Source of the DNA: Gordonia shandongensis DSM 45094
GTDB taxonomy: Bacteria > Actinomycetota > Actinomycetes > Mycobacteriales > Mycobacteriaceae
Reading direction: 5' to 3'
DNA: 64,000 nucleotides
Assembly: GCF_000423025.1 (NCBI RefSeq)
Contig: NZ_AUHE01000018.1
Span: forward strand, 21,107 to 85,106
Positions within the stretch are counted from its first letter, which is position 1. Each line of letters begins with the position of its first letter. The notes under the pieces are model-generated. The model worked only from the letters and a program-made list of their open reading frames with translations, had not been told where the DNA came from and searched no databases. Made by a program: the position numbers and the translations under genes. Positions 56,413 to 64,000 of the stretch are shown piece after piece.

Positions 56413-57534
56413 ATGACGTCCACTGGGGAACCCATCACCCTCGACCGGTGCCGACTGGCGCCCAAAGTCCTCCTGCACGACCACCTCGACGGGGGTCTGC
56501 GCCCGTCGACTGTCCTCGACCTCGCCCGTGCGGACGGTTACCGCCGGCTGCCCGCCGACACCGCAGACTCGCTGGCCCGCTGGTTCGCGACGGCCGCCGA
56601 CAGCGGCTCGCTCGACAGATACCTGGAGACCTTCGAGCACACGGTCGGCGTCATGCAGACCGCGCCGGCGCTGGAGCGGGTCGCCCGCGAATGCGTCGAG
56701 GACCTGTGGGCCGACGGCGTGGTCTACGCCGAGGTCCGCTTCGCACCCGAACAGCATCTCGAGCGCGGCCTGAGTCTCGACGAAGTGGTCGAGGCCGTGC
56801 TGCGGGGCGTCGACGAGGGGCAGCGGCAGGCCGAACGCGACGGTCGACCGATCATCGTGCGGGTCCTGGTGACCGCCATGCGTCACGCGGCACGATCCCG
56901 GGAGATCGCCGACCTCGCCGTCGCCTACCGCGACCGCGGCGTGGTCGGCTTCGACATCGCCGGCGCCGAGGCGGGCAACCCGCCGAGCAGGCACCTGGAC
57001 GCCTTCGAATACCTGCGGGCGCAGTGCGCGCACTTCACGATCCACGCCGGGGAGGCGTTCGGGCTGCCGTCGATCCACGAGGCCGTCGCATTCTGCGGAA
57101 CCGACCGGTTGGGGCACGGGGTCCGCGTCATGGACGACGTGACGATCCCCGACGGCGCTCGACCCGGCGATCCGGAGTTCGCCGACGCTCGGCTGGGGCG
57201 CGTCGCCGCGTACGTGCGCGACAAGCGCATCCCGCTGGAACTGTGCCCCAGCAGCAACGTCCAGACCGGCGCCGTCGCGTCGCTGGCCGACCACCCCTTC
57301 GACGTGCTGGCGGCACTGCGATTCCGGGTGACCGTGAACACCGACAACAGGCTGATGAGCGACACGACGATGAGTCGGGAGTTCATGGTCCTCCACGACC
57401 AGTTCGGCTACGGGTGGACCGATTTCGAACGCTTCACCGTCAACGCGATGAAGTCGGCGTTCCTCGGGTTCCCCGAACGCCTGCGCATCATCGACGACGT
57501 GGTGAAACCCGGCTTCGCCGTGCTGCGGGGCTGA
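56413..57534 (+). CDS. add: Adenosine deaminase
   Basis: The 373-residue zinc enzyme converts adenosine to inosine. Metal and catalytic residues are seen in [12 protein letters not shown] (two His), HAGEAFG (His and Glu), LGHGVRV and NTDNRLMS (Asp). Length and order match Rv3313c. With cdd and deoA it forms the nucleoside salvage cluster. The start ATG 56413 follows the divergent GDPD gene by 91 bp. Confidence 0.96.
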   Translation: MTSTGEPITLDRCRLAPKVLLHDHLDGGLRPSTVLDLARADGYRRLPADTADSLARWFATAADSGSLDRYLETFEHTVGVMQTAPALERVARECVEDLWADGVVYAEVRFAPEQHLERGLSLDEVVEAVLRGVDEGQRQAERDGRPIIVRVLVTAMRHAARSREIADLAVAYRDRGVVGFDIAGAEAGNPPSRHLDAFEYLRAQCAHFTIHAGEAFGLPSIHEAVAFCGTDRLGHGVRVMDDVTIPDGARPGDPEFADARLGRVAAYVRDKRIPLELCPSSNVQTGAVASLADHPFDVLAALRFRVTVNTDNRLMSDTTMSREFMVLHDQFGYGWTDFERFTVNAMKSAFLGFPERLRIIDDVVKPGFAVLRG

Positions 57535-57552
57535 TCGGCGGCCGACCGCCGA

Positions 57553-58827
57553 TCAGCCGCGTCGGACCAGGCGCTCCTCGAAATCGTGCACCAGCGCCCG
57601 CCACACCTCGGCCTCGTTGTCGAACGGGCCGGACGGCGCCAGCCGTTTGGGGTCCGGATGCGCGGCGTAGTCGACGAACCAGCCGAGCGGCGTGGTGGTG
57701 GCCAACGCCTCGTTGACCGAGTCGATGCCCGCGTAGTCGCCGGCGTCGAGCAGCAGTTCGGCGGCCAGATCGACCTGTTTGGCGTCCACGCGACGGGGTC
57801 CGTCGAGGATGTCCTCGTCGATGCCCTGCAGCGCGTACGTGTTGTCGGGCAGGACGGGGTACTCGATCTCCCCGGTCTCCGCCATGTCCCGGACCTCGCC
57901 GAACGTCGCCAGTTTGGCCAGGTCGTGATCGTCGTTGTCGGCCAGGAAACGGGTCAGTGCGCGCTCGGAGCCGAACCCGAAGATCGTGCCGCGACGACCG
58001 AGGAAGAGCGGATCGTCGTCCAGGTAGCACCGCAGGGTCAGGAACTCTCCACCGTCGGTGTAGATCCGGATCGGGTCGATGCCGATCGCGCCCCAGAACT
58101 CGTCGACGTCGTCGTCATCATCGTCGTCGTCGGAGTCGTCGTCATCACCGTCGTCATCATCACCGTCGTCGGATTCGTAGAGGGGGTCGATCGAGTCGAA
58201 CTCCGGCTCGTCCTCGTCCTCCGCCGATGCGGCGGCGGCGATCTCGTCGTCGGCCACCTGCACGGCATCCGAATCGACGTCGGGCACCGTCACCACGTCG
58301 TCGAGCGCGTCGATCACGTCGTCCCAATGCTTGGCGATGAGGCGGCCGATGCGGACCCACAGGTCGATGCCCTCGCGGCCGTCGAAGTTGGTGGTCCCGA
58401 CGGTGACGGCGCCGAGGATCGGGTTGCCGTTGAACACCTTGGTGATCGGGGTCAGCTCGCAGACCTCACCGATGATGCGGACGATCTCCAGCGCGTCCTC
58501 GAGCTCGGCGAGGACCTCCGGGCGGGGATCCTCGGCGGCGAGTTCGGGCACCCCGATGAGGTCGTAACTGTGCCGGTCGTCGGGTACCAGCTCCGCAGCC
58601 TGAACCTTCTTGATGAGCTCCCACGCCGGGTGGTCCGCGAGGTCGTTCTCGTCGTCGGTGCGAACGAACGCGACCAGCTCGGCGGCGTTGGGGAACGCGT
58701 AGAGGTCGTCCTCGAGCCCGAGGAGCGCCTCCCACTCGTCGTCGCCCTCACGCCACCGTGGAGCCCACAGCGTGAAGAAGTTGCCCTCGGTCAGTCCGAG
58801 TTCGATGGGAACGATGTCACCGGCCAT
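57553..58827 (-). CDS. Conserved acidic protein with duplicated domain and poly-Asp linker (Rv3311-like)
   Basis: The 424-residue cytoplasmic protein matches Rv3311 in place and length. It has two related halves: GNFFTLWAPRW...LYAFPNAAELVAFV (about 17-58), and GEFLTLRCYLD...IFGFGSERALTRFL (about 258-300), each followed by a PDxxYxL-type segment. They are joined by a very acidic linker (about 195-245) with long Asp runs. Mycobacterial homologues are sometimes labelled primosomal protein, without support that I can see here. ATG 58827 follows a TACGCT -10 by 8 nt. Confidence 0.78.
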   Translation of the reverse strand: MAGDIVPIELGLTEGNFFTLWAPRWREGDDEWEALLGLEDDLYAFPNAAELVAFVRTDDENDLADHPAWELIKKVQAAELVPDDRHSYDLIGVPELAAEDPRPEVLAELEDALEIVRIIGEVCELTPITKVFNGNPILGAVTVGTTNFDGREGIDLWVRIGRLIAKHWDDVIDALDDVVTVPDVDSDAVQVADDEIAAAASAEDEDEPEFDSIDPLYESDDGDDDDGDDDDSDDDDDDDDVDEFWGAIGIDPIRIYTDGGEFLTLRCYLDDDPLFLGRRGTIFGFGSERALTRFLADNDDHDLAKLATFGEVRDMAETGEIEYPVLPDNTYALQGIDEDILDGPRRVDAKQVDLAAELLLDAGDYAGIDSVNEALATTTPLGWFVDYAAHPDPKRLAPSGPFDNEAEVWRALVHDFEERLVRRG

Positions 58828-58869
58828 GATCACAGAGCGTAATCACAATCCGATCGGAATGCCGAGTGA

Positions 58870-58897
58870 CCCCGCCCCAAGTGCTCCCGGGGCGGGG
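58870..58897 (-). terminator. Terminator of the Met-rich lipoprotein gene
   Basis: CCCCGCCCC (58870-58878) pairs with GGGGCGGGG (58889-58897) across a 10-nt loop, 20 bp past the stop at 58917. Confidence 0.7.
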
Positions 58898-58916
58898 CCG
58901 ACGGCTGCTCGAACGA

Positions 58917-59237
58917 CTACATCGACGGTGACATGGACGGCTTCATCGACGGCGCCATCGAGTCGCCGGGCGCCATCGAATCGCCGGGCATCATGCTCTT
59001 GTCCGGCGCCATGCTCTTGTCCGGGGACATGTGGTCCGACGGCATCATCTGGTCCGACGGGGTCATCTGGTCCGACGGGGTCATCTCGGACGTCGGCGAC
59101 ATCATGTCCGACGACGGCGTGTCGTCGGAGGAGTCCGAATCGCTGCACGCGCCGAGCAGCGCGATCAGGGCGGCGGCGCAGGCGGCCGTCAGCGCGGCGC
59201 CGGTACGGCGGGTCTTCCTGTTGGTCCGAATGTTCAC
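58917..59237 (-). CDS. Met/Ser/Pro/Asp-repeat lipoprotein
   Basis: The 106-residue product has a lipoprotein signal peptide with lipobox LLGAC (Cys31). The mature part is low-complexity, with repeated MTPSDQ, MAPDKS and MAPGDS units containing about 15 Met. Similar Met-rich repeats (MxKDx proteins) are linked to extracytoplasmic metal or redox stress. It is divergent from sigK, which suggests SigK control. GGGAACC precedes the ATG. It could bind Cu(I) or act as an oxidant buffer; this is inference. Confidence 0.75.
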   Translation of the reverse strand: MNIRTNRKTRRTGAALTAACAAALIALLGACSDSDSSDDTPSSDMMSPTSEMTPSDQMTPSDQMMPSDHMSPDKSMAPDKSMMPGDSMAPGDSMAPSMKPSMSPSM

Positions 59238-59354
59238 GGTGGTTCCCTTCCTCGTCGGTCGTGGGACGCGGACTGCGCCCTCAACGGTGATTCGGTGCCG
59301 CGGATCTCACGGATGGGTGCCAATCCGGGGGACGTTCGGTGTCGAATCGACAGT

Positions 59355-59936
59355 GTGAGGACGTTGAACGATTCACCGCCGGGGCAGGCCGCCACCCCCG
59401 AGGACCTGCTCGTCGCGGTGGCGGCCGGCGACCGGTCCGCGTACACGGAGCTCTTCGACACGCTCGGCCCCCGCACGCTCGGGCTCGCCCGCCGCGTCGT
59501 CGGGAGCCGGGCGCGCAGCGAGGAGGTCTTCCAGGAGGCGTGGCTCCAGGTGTGGCGCACCGCGTCGAGTTACGACCCCGCGCGGGGCAGCGCGTCGGCG
59601 TGGATCACGACCCTGGTGCACCGCCGCGCGGTCGACACCGTGCGACACGATGTGGCCGAGCACCGCCGCGATGAGCGGTTCGAGTCGGCCCGGGCCCCGG
59701 CGTTCGACTCGGTGAGCGACGACGTCGTGGCCCGTGACGAGCGGACGAGGGTGCGGGCGTGTCTGGAGACCCTCACGACCAGACAGCGCGAGGCGATCGA
59801 TCGCGCCTACTTCGGTGGTCTCACCTACCGCGAGGTGGCGACGTCGCTCGCAGTGAATCCCGCGACGATCAAGACGCGGATCCGCGACGGCCTGGAACGA
59901 CTGCGCACGTGCATGGGAGGTGTGATCGATGGGTGA
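59355..59936 (+). CDS. sigK: ECF sigma factor SigK
   Basis: The 193-residue sigma factor has region 2 (about 20-90, RSAYTELFDTLGPRTLGLAR, then EEVFQEAWLQVWR) and region 4 (about 130-185, LTTRQREAIDRAYFGGLTY plus helix-turn-helix). The close pairing with a zinc-finger anti-sigma factor and dipZ matches the SigK system of mycobacteria. GTG 59355 is taken as the start. The rskA gene overlaps by 8 bp. Confidence 0.88.
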   Translation: MRTLNDSPPGQAATPEDLLVAVAAGDRSAYTELFDTLGPRTLGLARRVVGSRARSEEVFQEAWLQVWRTASSYDPARGSASAWITTLVHRRAVDTVRHDVAEHRRDERFESARAPAFDSVSDDVVARDERTRVRACLETLTTRQREAIDRAYFGGLTYREVATSLAVNPATIKTRIRDGLERLRTCMGGVIDG

Positions 59937-60636
59937 CCACCCGAACGATCTGCTCGCGCTGTACGCGCTCGACGTCCTCGACGAGGTCGAGGCGGCGCGC
60001 GTGCGACGGCATGTGCACGCCTGCGCCGACTGCGACGAGGAGGTCGCGATGTGGCAGGAGGAGGCGGCACGACTCGGTGACCGGGCGGTCGAGGTGCCCC
60101 CGGATCTGAGACGGCGGGTTCTGGCGGCCGTCGACGCCGACCCGACCGGCCGGCGGTCGGCCGGGTCGGTGCGGCTGCTGCGCGGTCGCCGAGCGGTCGC
60201 GGCGGCAGCGGTGGTGCTCGTCGCGGCCGGCGGCGGCGTGGCGGCGTGGCGGATTCTCGACCGGAACGCCGATCCGGCGTCGTCGTCGGTGACGGCGAGC
60301 GACGCGATGATGGACAAGGTGCTCAGCGCCCCCGACATGCGGAAGGCGACGGGCCCGATCGGCGGCGGCGAGGTGAAGGCGATGTATGCGCCGTCGCAGC
60401 GGGCGACGGTGGTGACGGCCGAGAACCTGCCGCCGGCACCCGACGCGATGGGCTACCAGGTGTGGATCACGGTCGGCGGGCGCATGAAGTCGGCGGGCAT
60501 GGTCACCGGCGGCGACTCGTCGAGCGTGTTGATGACCGACATGGATCGGCCTGCCGACGTGTCGGTGTCGGTGGAGCCGATGAGCGGGTCGTCCGCACCG
60601 AGCTCACCGATGCTGGTCTCGTTCCCGATGCCGTGA
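59929..60636 (+). CDS. rskA: Anti-sigma-K factor RskA
   Basis: The 235-residue membrane protein has an N-terminal zinc-binding anti-sigma domain with HxxxCxxC (His28, Cys32, Cys35), one transmembrane helix (about 88-106), and an extracytoplasmic C-terminal RskA domain (about 120-235, ending MLVSFPMP). It is enriched in Met outside the membrane, as is the divergent lipoprotein. It holds SigK at the membrane until proteolysis. It overlaps sigK by 8 bp. Confidence 0.9.
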   Translation: MGDHPNDLLALYALDVLDEVEAARVRRHVHACADCDEEVAMWQEEAARLGDRAVEVPPDLRRRVLAAVDADPTGRRSAGSVRLLRGRRAVAAAAVVLVAAGGGVAAWRILDRNADPASSSVTASDAMMDKVLSAPDMRKATGPIGGGEVKAMYAPSQRATVVTAENLPPAPDAMGYQVWITVGGRMKSAGMVTGGDSSSVLMTDMDRPADVSVSVEPMSGSSAPSSPMLVSFPMP

Positions 60637-60720
60637 CCGGCCAATCCGGGGTCGGCGTCGTGACGAATCCTCGGTGACGGGCCGGCAATGCGGTCCGCGA
60701 CGGCGAGGGAGTCGATCACG

Positions 60721-62409
60721 ATGCTGGCAATGATCCTGGTGGGGTTGGTGGGCGGACTGGTGACCGGTGTGTCGCCGTGCGTCCTGCCGATGATTCCCAT
60801 CATCTTCGTGACCGGGGCCGACTCGGCGGGCGCGGGCCGGCCTCGGGCGCGGGCGGTGGCGATCATCGCCGGTGTCGCGGTGAGCTTCAGCTTGATCACC
60901 CTGTTGGGAACGCTGCTGTTGGCGGCGCTGGGGCTCCCGTCCGGTGTGTTGCGGTGGACGGGGATCGTCCTGTTGGCGCTCATCGGGGTGGGGATGATGG
61001 TTCCCGCGGTCGCGCACCTGCTGGAACGGCCTTTCGCACGGATTCCGGGGTGGGCGCCGACCGGACGCGGTGGCCGGCTGGCTCCGTTCGTGCTCGGTCT
61101 GGGTCTGGGAACGCTCTACGTCCCGTGTGCCGGTCCGGTGCTCGCTGCGATCGCCGTCGCGGGCGCCACCGGTCATATCGGGTGGGGGACCGTGGTGCTC
61201 ACGGTGTCGTTCGCGATCGGCGCGGCCACACCGCTGGCGATCTTCGCTGTGGCCGGCGCATCGCTGTCGGCGCGTCTGGCCGCGTACCGGAGCCGCCAGC
61301 GGGCGTTCCGCGCGGTGGGCGGCGTGATTCTCATCGGGCTCGCCGTGGCGCTCGTCTTCGACGCCCCGACGCGCCTGCAGCAGGCCATCCCCTCGTACAC
61401 CTCGGCGATCGATCGGGCGTTGTCGCAGTCCGACGCCGTGAACGACGCTCTCGGCCGCAGTGCGGGCGGCGCCGCCGACTGCACGGGCAGCGGGTCGGGC
61501 CTCTCCGACTGCGGACCGGCTGCGGGTTTCGACGGCGGCGGCCGCTGGTTCAACACGCCCGAGGGGCGGCCGTTGACGCTCGACGGTCTCCGGGGGCGGG
61601 TGGTGCTCGTCGACTTCTGGACGTACTCGTGCATCAACTGTCTGCGCGACGGTCCGCATGTGCGGAGCTGGTGGTCGGCGTATCGGAAGGCCGGGCTGGA
61701 GGTCGTCGGTGTCCACACTCCGGAGTTCGCGTTCGAGAAGGACGCGGGCAATGTGGCGTCCGCGATCGCCGACGAGCACATCGGGTATCCGGTGGTGCAG
61801 GACAACGATTACGCGATCTGGAACGCGTACCAGAATCGGTATTGGCCGGCGAAGTATCTCATCGACGCGGAGGGCCGCGTCCGTGCGGTCGGTTACGGCG
61901 AGGGCGGCTACGAGCAGATGGAGTCGCGGATCCGGAGTCTGCTGCGGGAGGCGTCGCCGGGTGTCGATCTGCCGGCGCCCGTCAGCGGGGCCGACGACGA
62001 CACGGCTGTGACGGGTCATCGGTCGCCCGAGATGTACCTCAACCCGTTGCGGGCGGGTGACGCCTACCGCGGAACCGGTGACCTGCGGGAGGGGACGGGC
62101 GATTTCGCGTTCGGCGCGCGGCAGCCCGACGACTCGTTCGGGCTGTCGGGACGTTTCGAGGTGTCGGGGGAGTCGGTGCGCGCTGTGCATGATGCGCGGG
62201 TCCGGGTGGCGTCGACGGCGTCGACGGTGAATGCCGTGCTCGGCGGCCGCGGCCGCGTCGTGGTGCACGTTCCGGGGGCCGCCGATCGCATCGTCGACGT
62301 GTCGGGTCCTCCGCGGCTGTACACCCTTGCGATGGGCGACGACGCGCGGCGGGAGGCCGTGCTCGATCTCGCCGACGGGGTGAGCGTCTACACGTTCACC
62401 TTCGGGTGA
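60721..62409 (+). CDS. dipZ: DipZ: CcdA-type membrane domain fused to thioredoxin-like domain
   Basis: The 562-residue protein has a CcdA/DsbD-type membrane part (about 1-235) with the conserved SPCVLPMIP and VPCAGPVLA cysteines. An extracytoplasmic TlpA-like domain follows (about 270-420) with WTYSCINCLRD (CxxC). The C-terminal domain (about 430-560) is beta-rich and may bind carbohydrate or protein. It carries reductant across the membrane. dipZ is a SigK-controlled gene in M. tuberculosis. ATG 60721 (MLAMILVG) was preferred to 60688. Confidence 0.9.
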   Translation: MLAMILVGLVGGLVTGVSPCVLPMIPIIFVTGADSAGAGRPRARAVAIIAGVAVSFSLITLLGTLLLAALGLPSGVLRWTGIVLLALIGVGMMVPAVAHLLERPFARIPGWAPTGRGGRLAPFVLGLGLGTLYVPCAGPVLAAIAVAGATGHIGWGTVVLTVSFAIGAATPLAIFAVAGASLSARLAAYRSRQRAFRAVGGVILIGLAVALVFDAPTRLQQAIPSYTSAIDRALSQSDAVNDALGRSAGGAADCTGSGSGLSDCGPAAGFDGGGRWFNTPEGRPLTLDGLRGRVVLVDFWTYSCINCLRDGPHVRSWWSAYRKAGLEVVGVHTPEFAFEKDAGNVASAIADEHIGYPVVQDNDYAIWNAYQNRYWPAKYLIDAEGRVRAVGYGEGGYEQMESRIRSLLREASPGVDLPAPVSGADDDTAVTGHRSPEMYLNPLRAGDAYRGTGDLREGTGDFAFGARQPDDSFGLSGRFEVSGESVRAVHDARVRVASTASTVNAVLGGRGRVVVHVPGAADRIVDVSGPPRLYTLAMGDDARREAVLDLADGVSVYTFTFG

Positions 62410-62594
62410 CGGTCGAGCCTAACGCGTCCAGGTGAGCGTTTTGCCGCGAGCGAGGTACGTCAGGTTCATCTCATGTGTCGAGTACCCCTGTTCTGGCCGT
62501 CGTGACGAGTTCAGCCCGAACACATCGCCCTGCTTTCATCAGCTATCCATGCCGCCGCGCAGCTTCCCGACCGAATCGAACCCTGACCACTCGT

Positions 62595-63011
62595 CTACAC
62601 GCCTCGTTCGGTGACCAACCGACGGTCGAACCACCCGATTTCGACCTCCCAGATATGGACACTGAGGACACTGTCGGCGATCTTCGCGGCGAAGGACTCC
62701 GCCCCGGCCCGATCCGAGAACACCCCGCGGGGATCCGCATCAAAGTCGAGATCCCACCCCACGACCGGATGGTCCTGCGGTCCTCCGTTCTCGAAAACCA
62801 CATACACGCGACCGCTGTCGACGGGACCATTCTTACTGGGGTGAACGGTCTGAGGATAACTCCAGCAGACGATCCGATCAGAGTCGATCTGACCTGCGAT
62901 AAAGATTTCATCGTCGCGGTCTGCCGCGATTCCCGCGAACACTGTTTTGAGTGTGGTCTCATCCCGGGCAAGGATCACTTGGACCGTTTTCGGTCTTCTT
63001 TTTTTCCACAA
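62595..63011 (-). CDS. Hypothetical protein, 5' end probably frameshifted
   Basis: The 138-residue frame has natural composition over most of its length (VQVILARDETTLKTVFAG, then GWDLDFDADPRGVFSD and VHIWEVEIGWFDRR) and lower GC than its neighbours. It opens at TTG 63011 directly before a run of seven A. In the frame one base earlier, ATG 63039 starts MSLSEGVKAVVEKKK; a six-A run would join the two into one protein. It follows the NlpC/P60 gene on the same strand and might be an immunity-type partner; this is a guess. Confidence 0.5.
   Translation of the reverse strand: MWKKRRPKTVQVILARDETTLKTVFAGIAADRDDEIFIAGQIDSDRIVCWSYPQTVHPSKNGPVDSGRVYVVFENGGPQDHPVVGWDLDFDADPRGVFSDRAGAESFAAKIADSVLSVHIWEVEIGWFDRRLVTERGV
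62999..63005 (-). other. Homopolymer A7 at a probable frameshift
   Basis: The plus strand has seven T; on the coding strand seven A separate a natural N-terminal frame (from ATG 63039) and a natural downstream frame. It may be a slippage, phase-variation or sequencing-error site. Confidence 0.45.
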
Positions 63012-63156
63012 CAGCCTTCACCCCCTCCGACAAACTCATCCGTCACAACGTTGGCGTACAGATTCTGTGCGCACGCGATATCGATCCCACCGACGGCGTC
63101 CCCTTGACGCTAGCTTCCAATCCGAATCAGTCGCCATCGACGCTGCCGTCCCGCGT

Positions 63157-64000
63157 TCACCGCGGCCGATAGAAGCCCTCGAAGGTGTGGTCGAGATTGG
63201 TGGTCCGGACCGGGTTCACTTGAACTGGATCTCCGGCTTCGATCATCTGGTCGTTGCCCACGTACATCGCGACGTGACCCGACCATACGGCGAGGTCGCC
63301 GGGTTGCAGATCGGCCTGCGACACCTGGAATCCGGCCGTGTCCTGATCTTGCGCCAGACGCGGGATCTCCAGTCCCGCCTGCCGGTAGGCCCACTGGGTG
63401 AGGCCGCTGCAGTCGAACCCGCCGGGTTCCGTTCCACCCCACACGTACGGGGTGCCGCGCATCGACAACGCCGCACGCACGGCCTTCGCCGCCCGCTGGT
63501 TGGGTGCGTACGCCACGGACCCGTCCGGCAGGGTGATCGGGATCCGCCCCGGCGCCGTCGAGTTCCCATCGAGTGCCGTCGCTCCGGGCGGGGCCGTATC
63601 GGCGGGCGCTTGGAAACGCCCCAACTGCGCGGTGTCGCGAGCCAGCTCGTCTCGGGCCCGTGCGATGACCTGCATCCCGCGGGCGATGTGATCGGCCGCG
63701 AGCGGAACCAGCGCGGCCAGACCCGCAGGCGTCGTGACCGCCGGAACCGTGGACGCCGCCGCGACGAACGACTCGACCAGCGCATTGAGTTCGGTGTTGG
63801 CCGCGCGGACATGCCCCGCGGCGGACTCGATGAGGGCGGCGAGGTCGGCACCCGACTCACCGACCGTCTCATCGGCTCGCCCCACCCGGTCGGCGGCGGC
63901 CGCCGCCGCGTCCCCGCCGACCCCGTGCCATCCGGCCCGCGCCGCGGCCGCACTGCGCGCCGCATCGTCGCCCGCCGCCGTCAACGCGGTCCGCGTCCCG
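63157..64000 (-). CDS. NlpC/P60 peptidoglycan hydrolase, 5' end outside the window
   Basis: The visible 280 or so residues are the C-terminal part; the frame stays open to the window edge. An Ala-rich helical N-terminal region (about 1-150) is followed by an NlpC/P60 domain: catalytic Cys in GTEPGGFDCSGLTQWAYRQA, His in WSGHVAMYVG, and a final polar residue near GDPVQVNP. It should cut stem peptides in the cell wall. An Ala-rich helical N-terminus of this kind is common in ESX-linked hydrolases. Confidence 0.88.
   Translation of the reverse strand, partial: GTRTALTAAGDDAARSAAAARAGWHGVGGDAAAAAADRVGRADETVGESGADLAALIESAAGHVRAANTELNALVESFVAAASTVPAVTTPAGLAALVPLAADHIARGMQVIARARDELARDTAQLGRFQAPADTAPPGATALDGNSTAPGRIPITLPDGSVAYAPNQRAAKAVRAALSMRGTPYVWGGTEPGGFDCSGLTQWAYRQAGLEIPRLAQDQDTAGFQVSQADLQPGDLAVWSGHVAMYVGNDQMIEAGDPVQVNPVRTTNLDHTFEGFYRPR

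Noticed and set aside
62475..63107. 210-codon plus-strand ORF opposite the gene at 62595
   Set aside because: The minus-strand frame has more natural composition and lies in line with the upstream hydrolase gene.

Overview
The window is high-GC chromosomal DNA from a mycolic-acid actinobacterium (Mycobacteriales), most like Gordonia or a close relative. The evidence is gene order plus protein content. groES-whiB3-(Rv3415c-like)-sigD-rsdA-(Rv3412-like)-guaB2-guaB3-choD follows the Mycobacterium tuberculosis Rv3409c-Rv3418c order. metY-metX-icd, trpS-yhjD, dacB, sdhCDAB-cdd-deoA-add-(Rv3311-like) and folD-DUF3017 also match mycobacterial neighbourhoods. Family names here are recognised from memory of the protein families; no search was run. 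No tRNA, rRNA, insertion sequence, prophage or CRISPR array was seen.

Layout. 0-10 kb: chaperonin groES, redox regulator whiB3, sigma factor D with its anti-sigma factor, guanine nucleotide synthesis (guaB2, guaB3), cholesterol-oxidase-like choD, and the cysteine pair cysK-cysE. 10-14 kb: biotin ECF transporter bioY-bioM-bioN, a four-repeat DivIVA protein and an EamA exporter. 14.2-15.6 kb: an AT-richer accessory island with micro-ORFs, a frameshifted secreted-protein gene and a membrane protein. 15.7-22 kb: guaA, a PspC/toastrack envelope-stress module with a two-component system, and a tail-anchored Ser/Thr kinase. 22-33 kb: a radical-SAM-like protein without its cysteines and the mutasome genes imuA', imuB and dnaE2, with an amino-acid racemase/dehydratase-like gene and a two-domain acyl-CoA reductase between them. 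33-42 kb: citA, trmL, folD, metX-metY behind a SAM-IV riboswitch, and icd. 42-49 kb: a sodium:solute symporter with a 43-residue partner, an MFS exporter, xthA, trpS, yhjD and dacB. 50-58 kb: succinate dehydrogenase, pyrimidine and purine nucleoside salvage (cdd, deoA, add) and a GDPD. 58-64 kb: a Met-rich lipoprotein divergent from sigK-rskA-dipZ, then a damaged small gene beside an NlpC/P60 hydrolase that runs off the right edge.

Themes. (1) DNA-damage mutagenesis: imuA'-imuB has a perfect LexA box overlapping a PafBC-type promoter and a leaderless leader ORF. dnaE2 has a weaker LexA box, and a third near-perfect box sits in the promoter of an unknown 53-residue protein. (2) Sulfur and methionine supply: cysE/cysK and metX/metY with RNA-level control. 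(3) Envelope stress and extracytoplasmic redox: SigD/RsdA, PspC-toastrack plus kinase/regulator, SigK/RskA/DipZ. (4) Several promoters place a TANNNT -10 element 6-8 nt before the start codon, implying leaderless mRNAs. (5) At least eight short tandem-repeat arrays (14-20 bp units, 2-6 copies) lie in gaps and at gene ends; this is the most distinctive DNA-level feature of the window.
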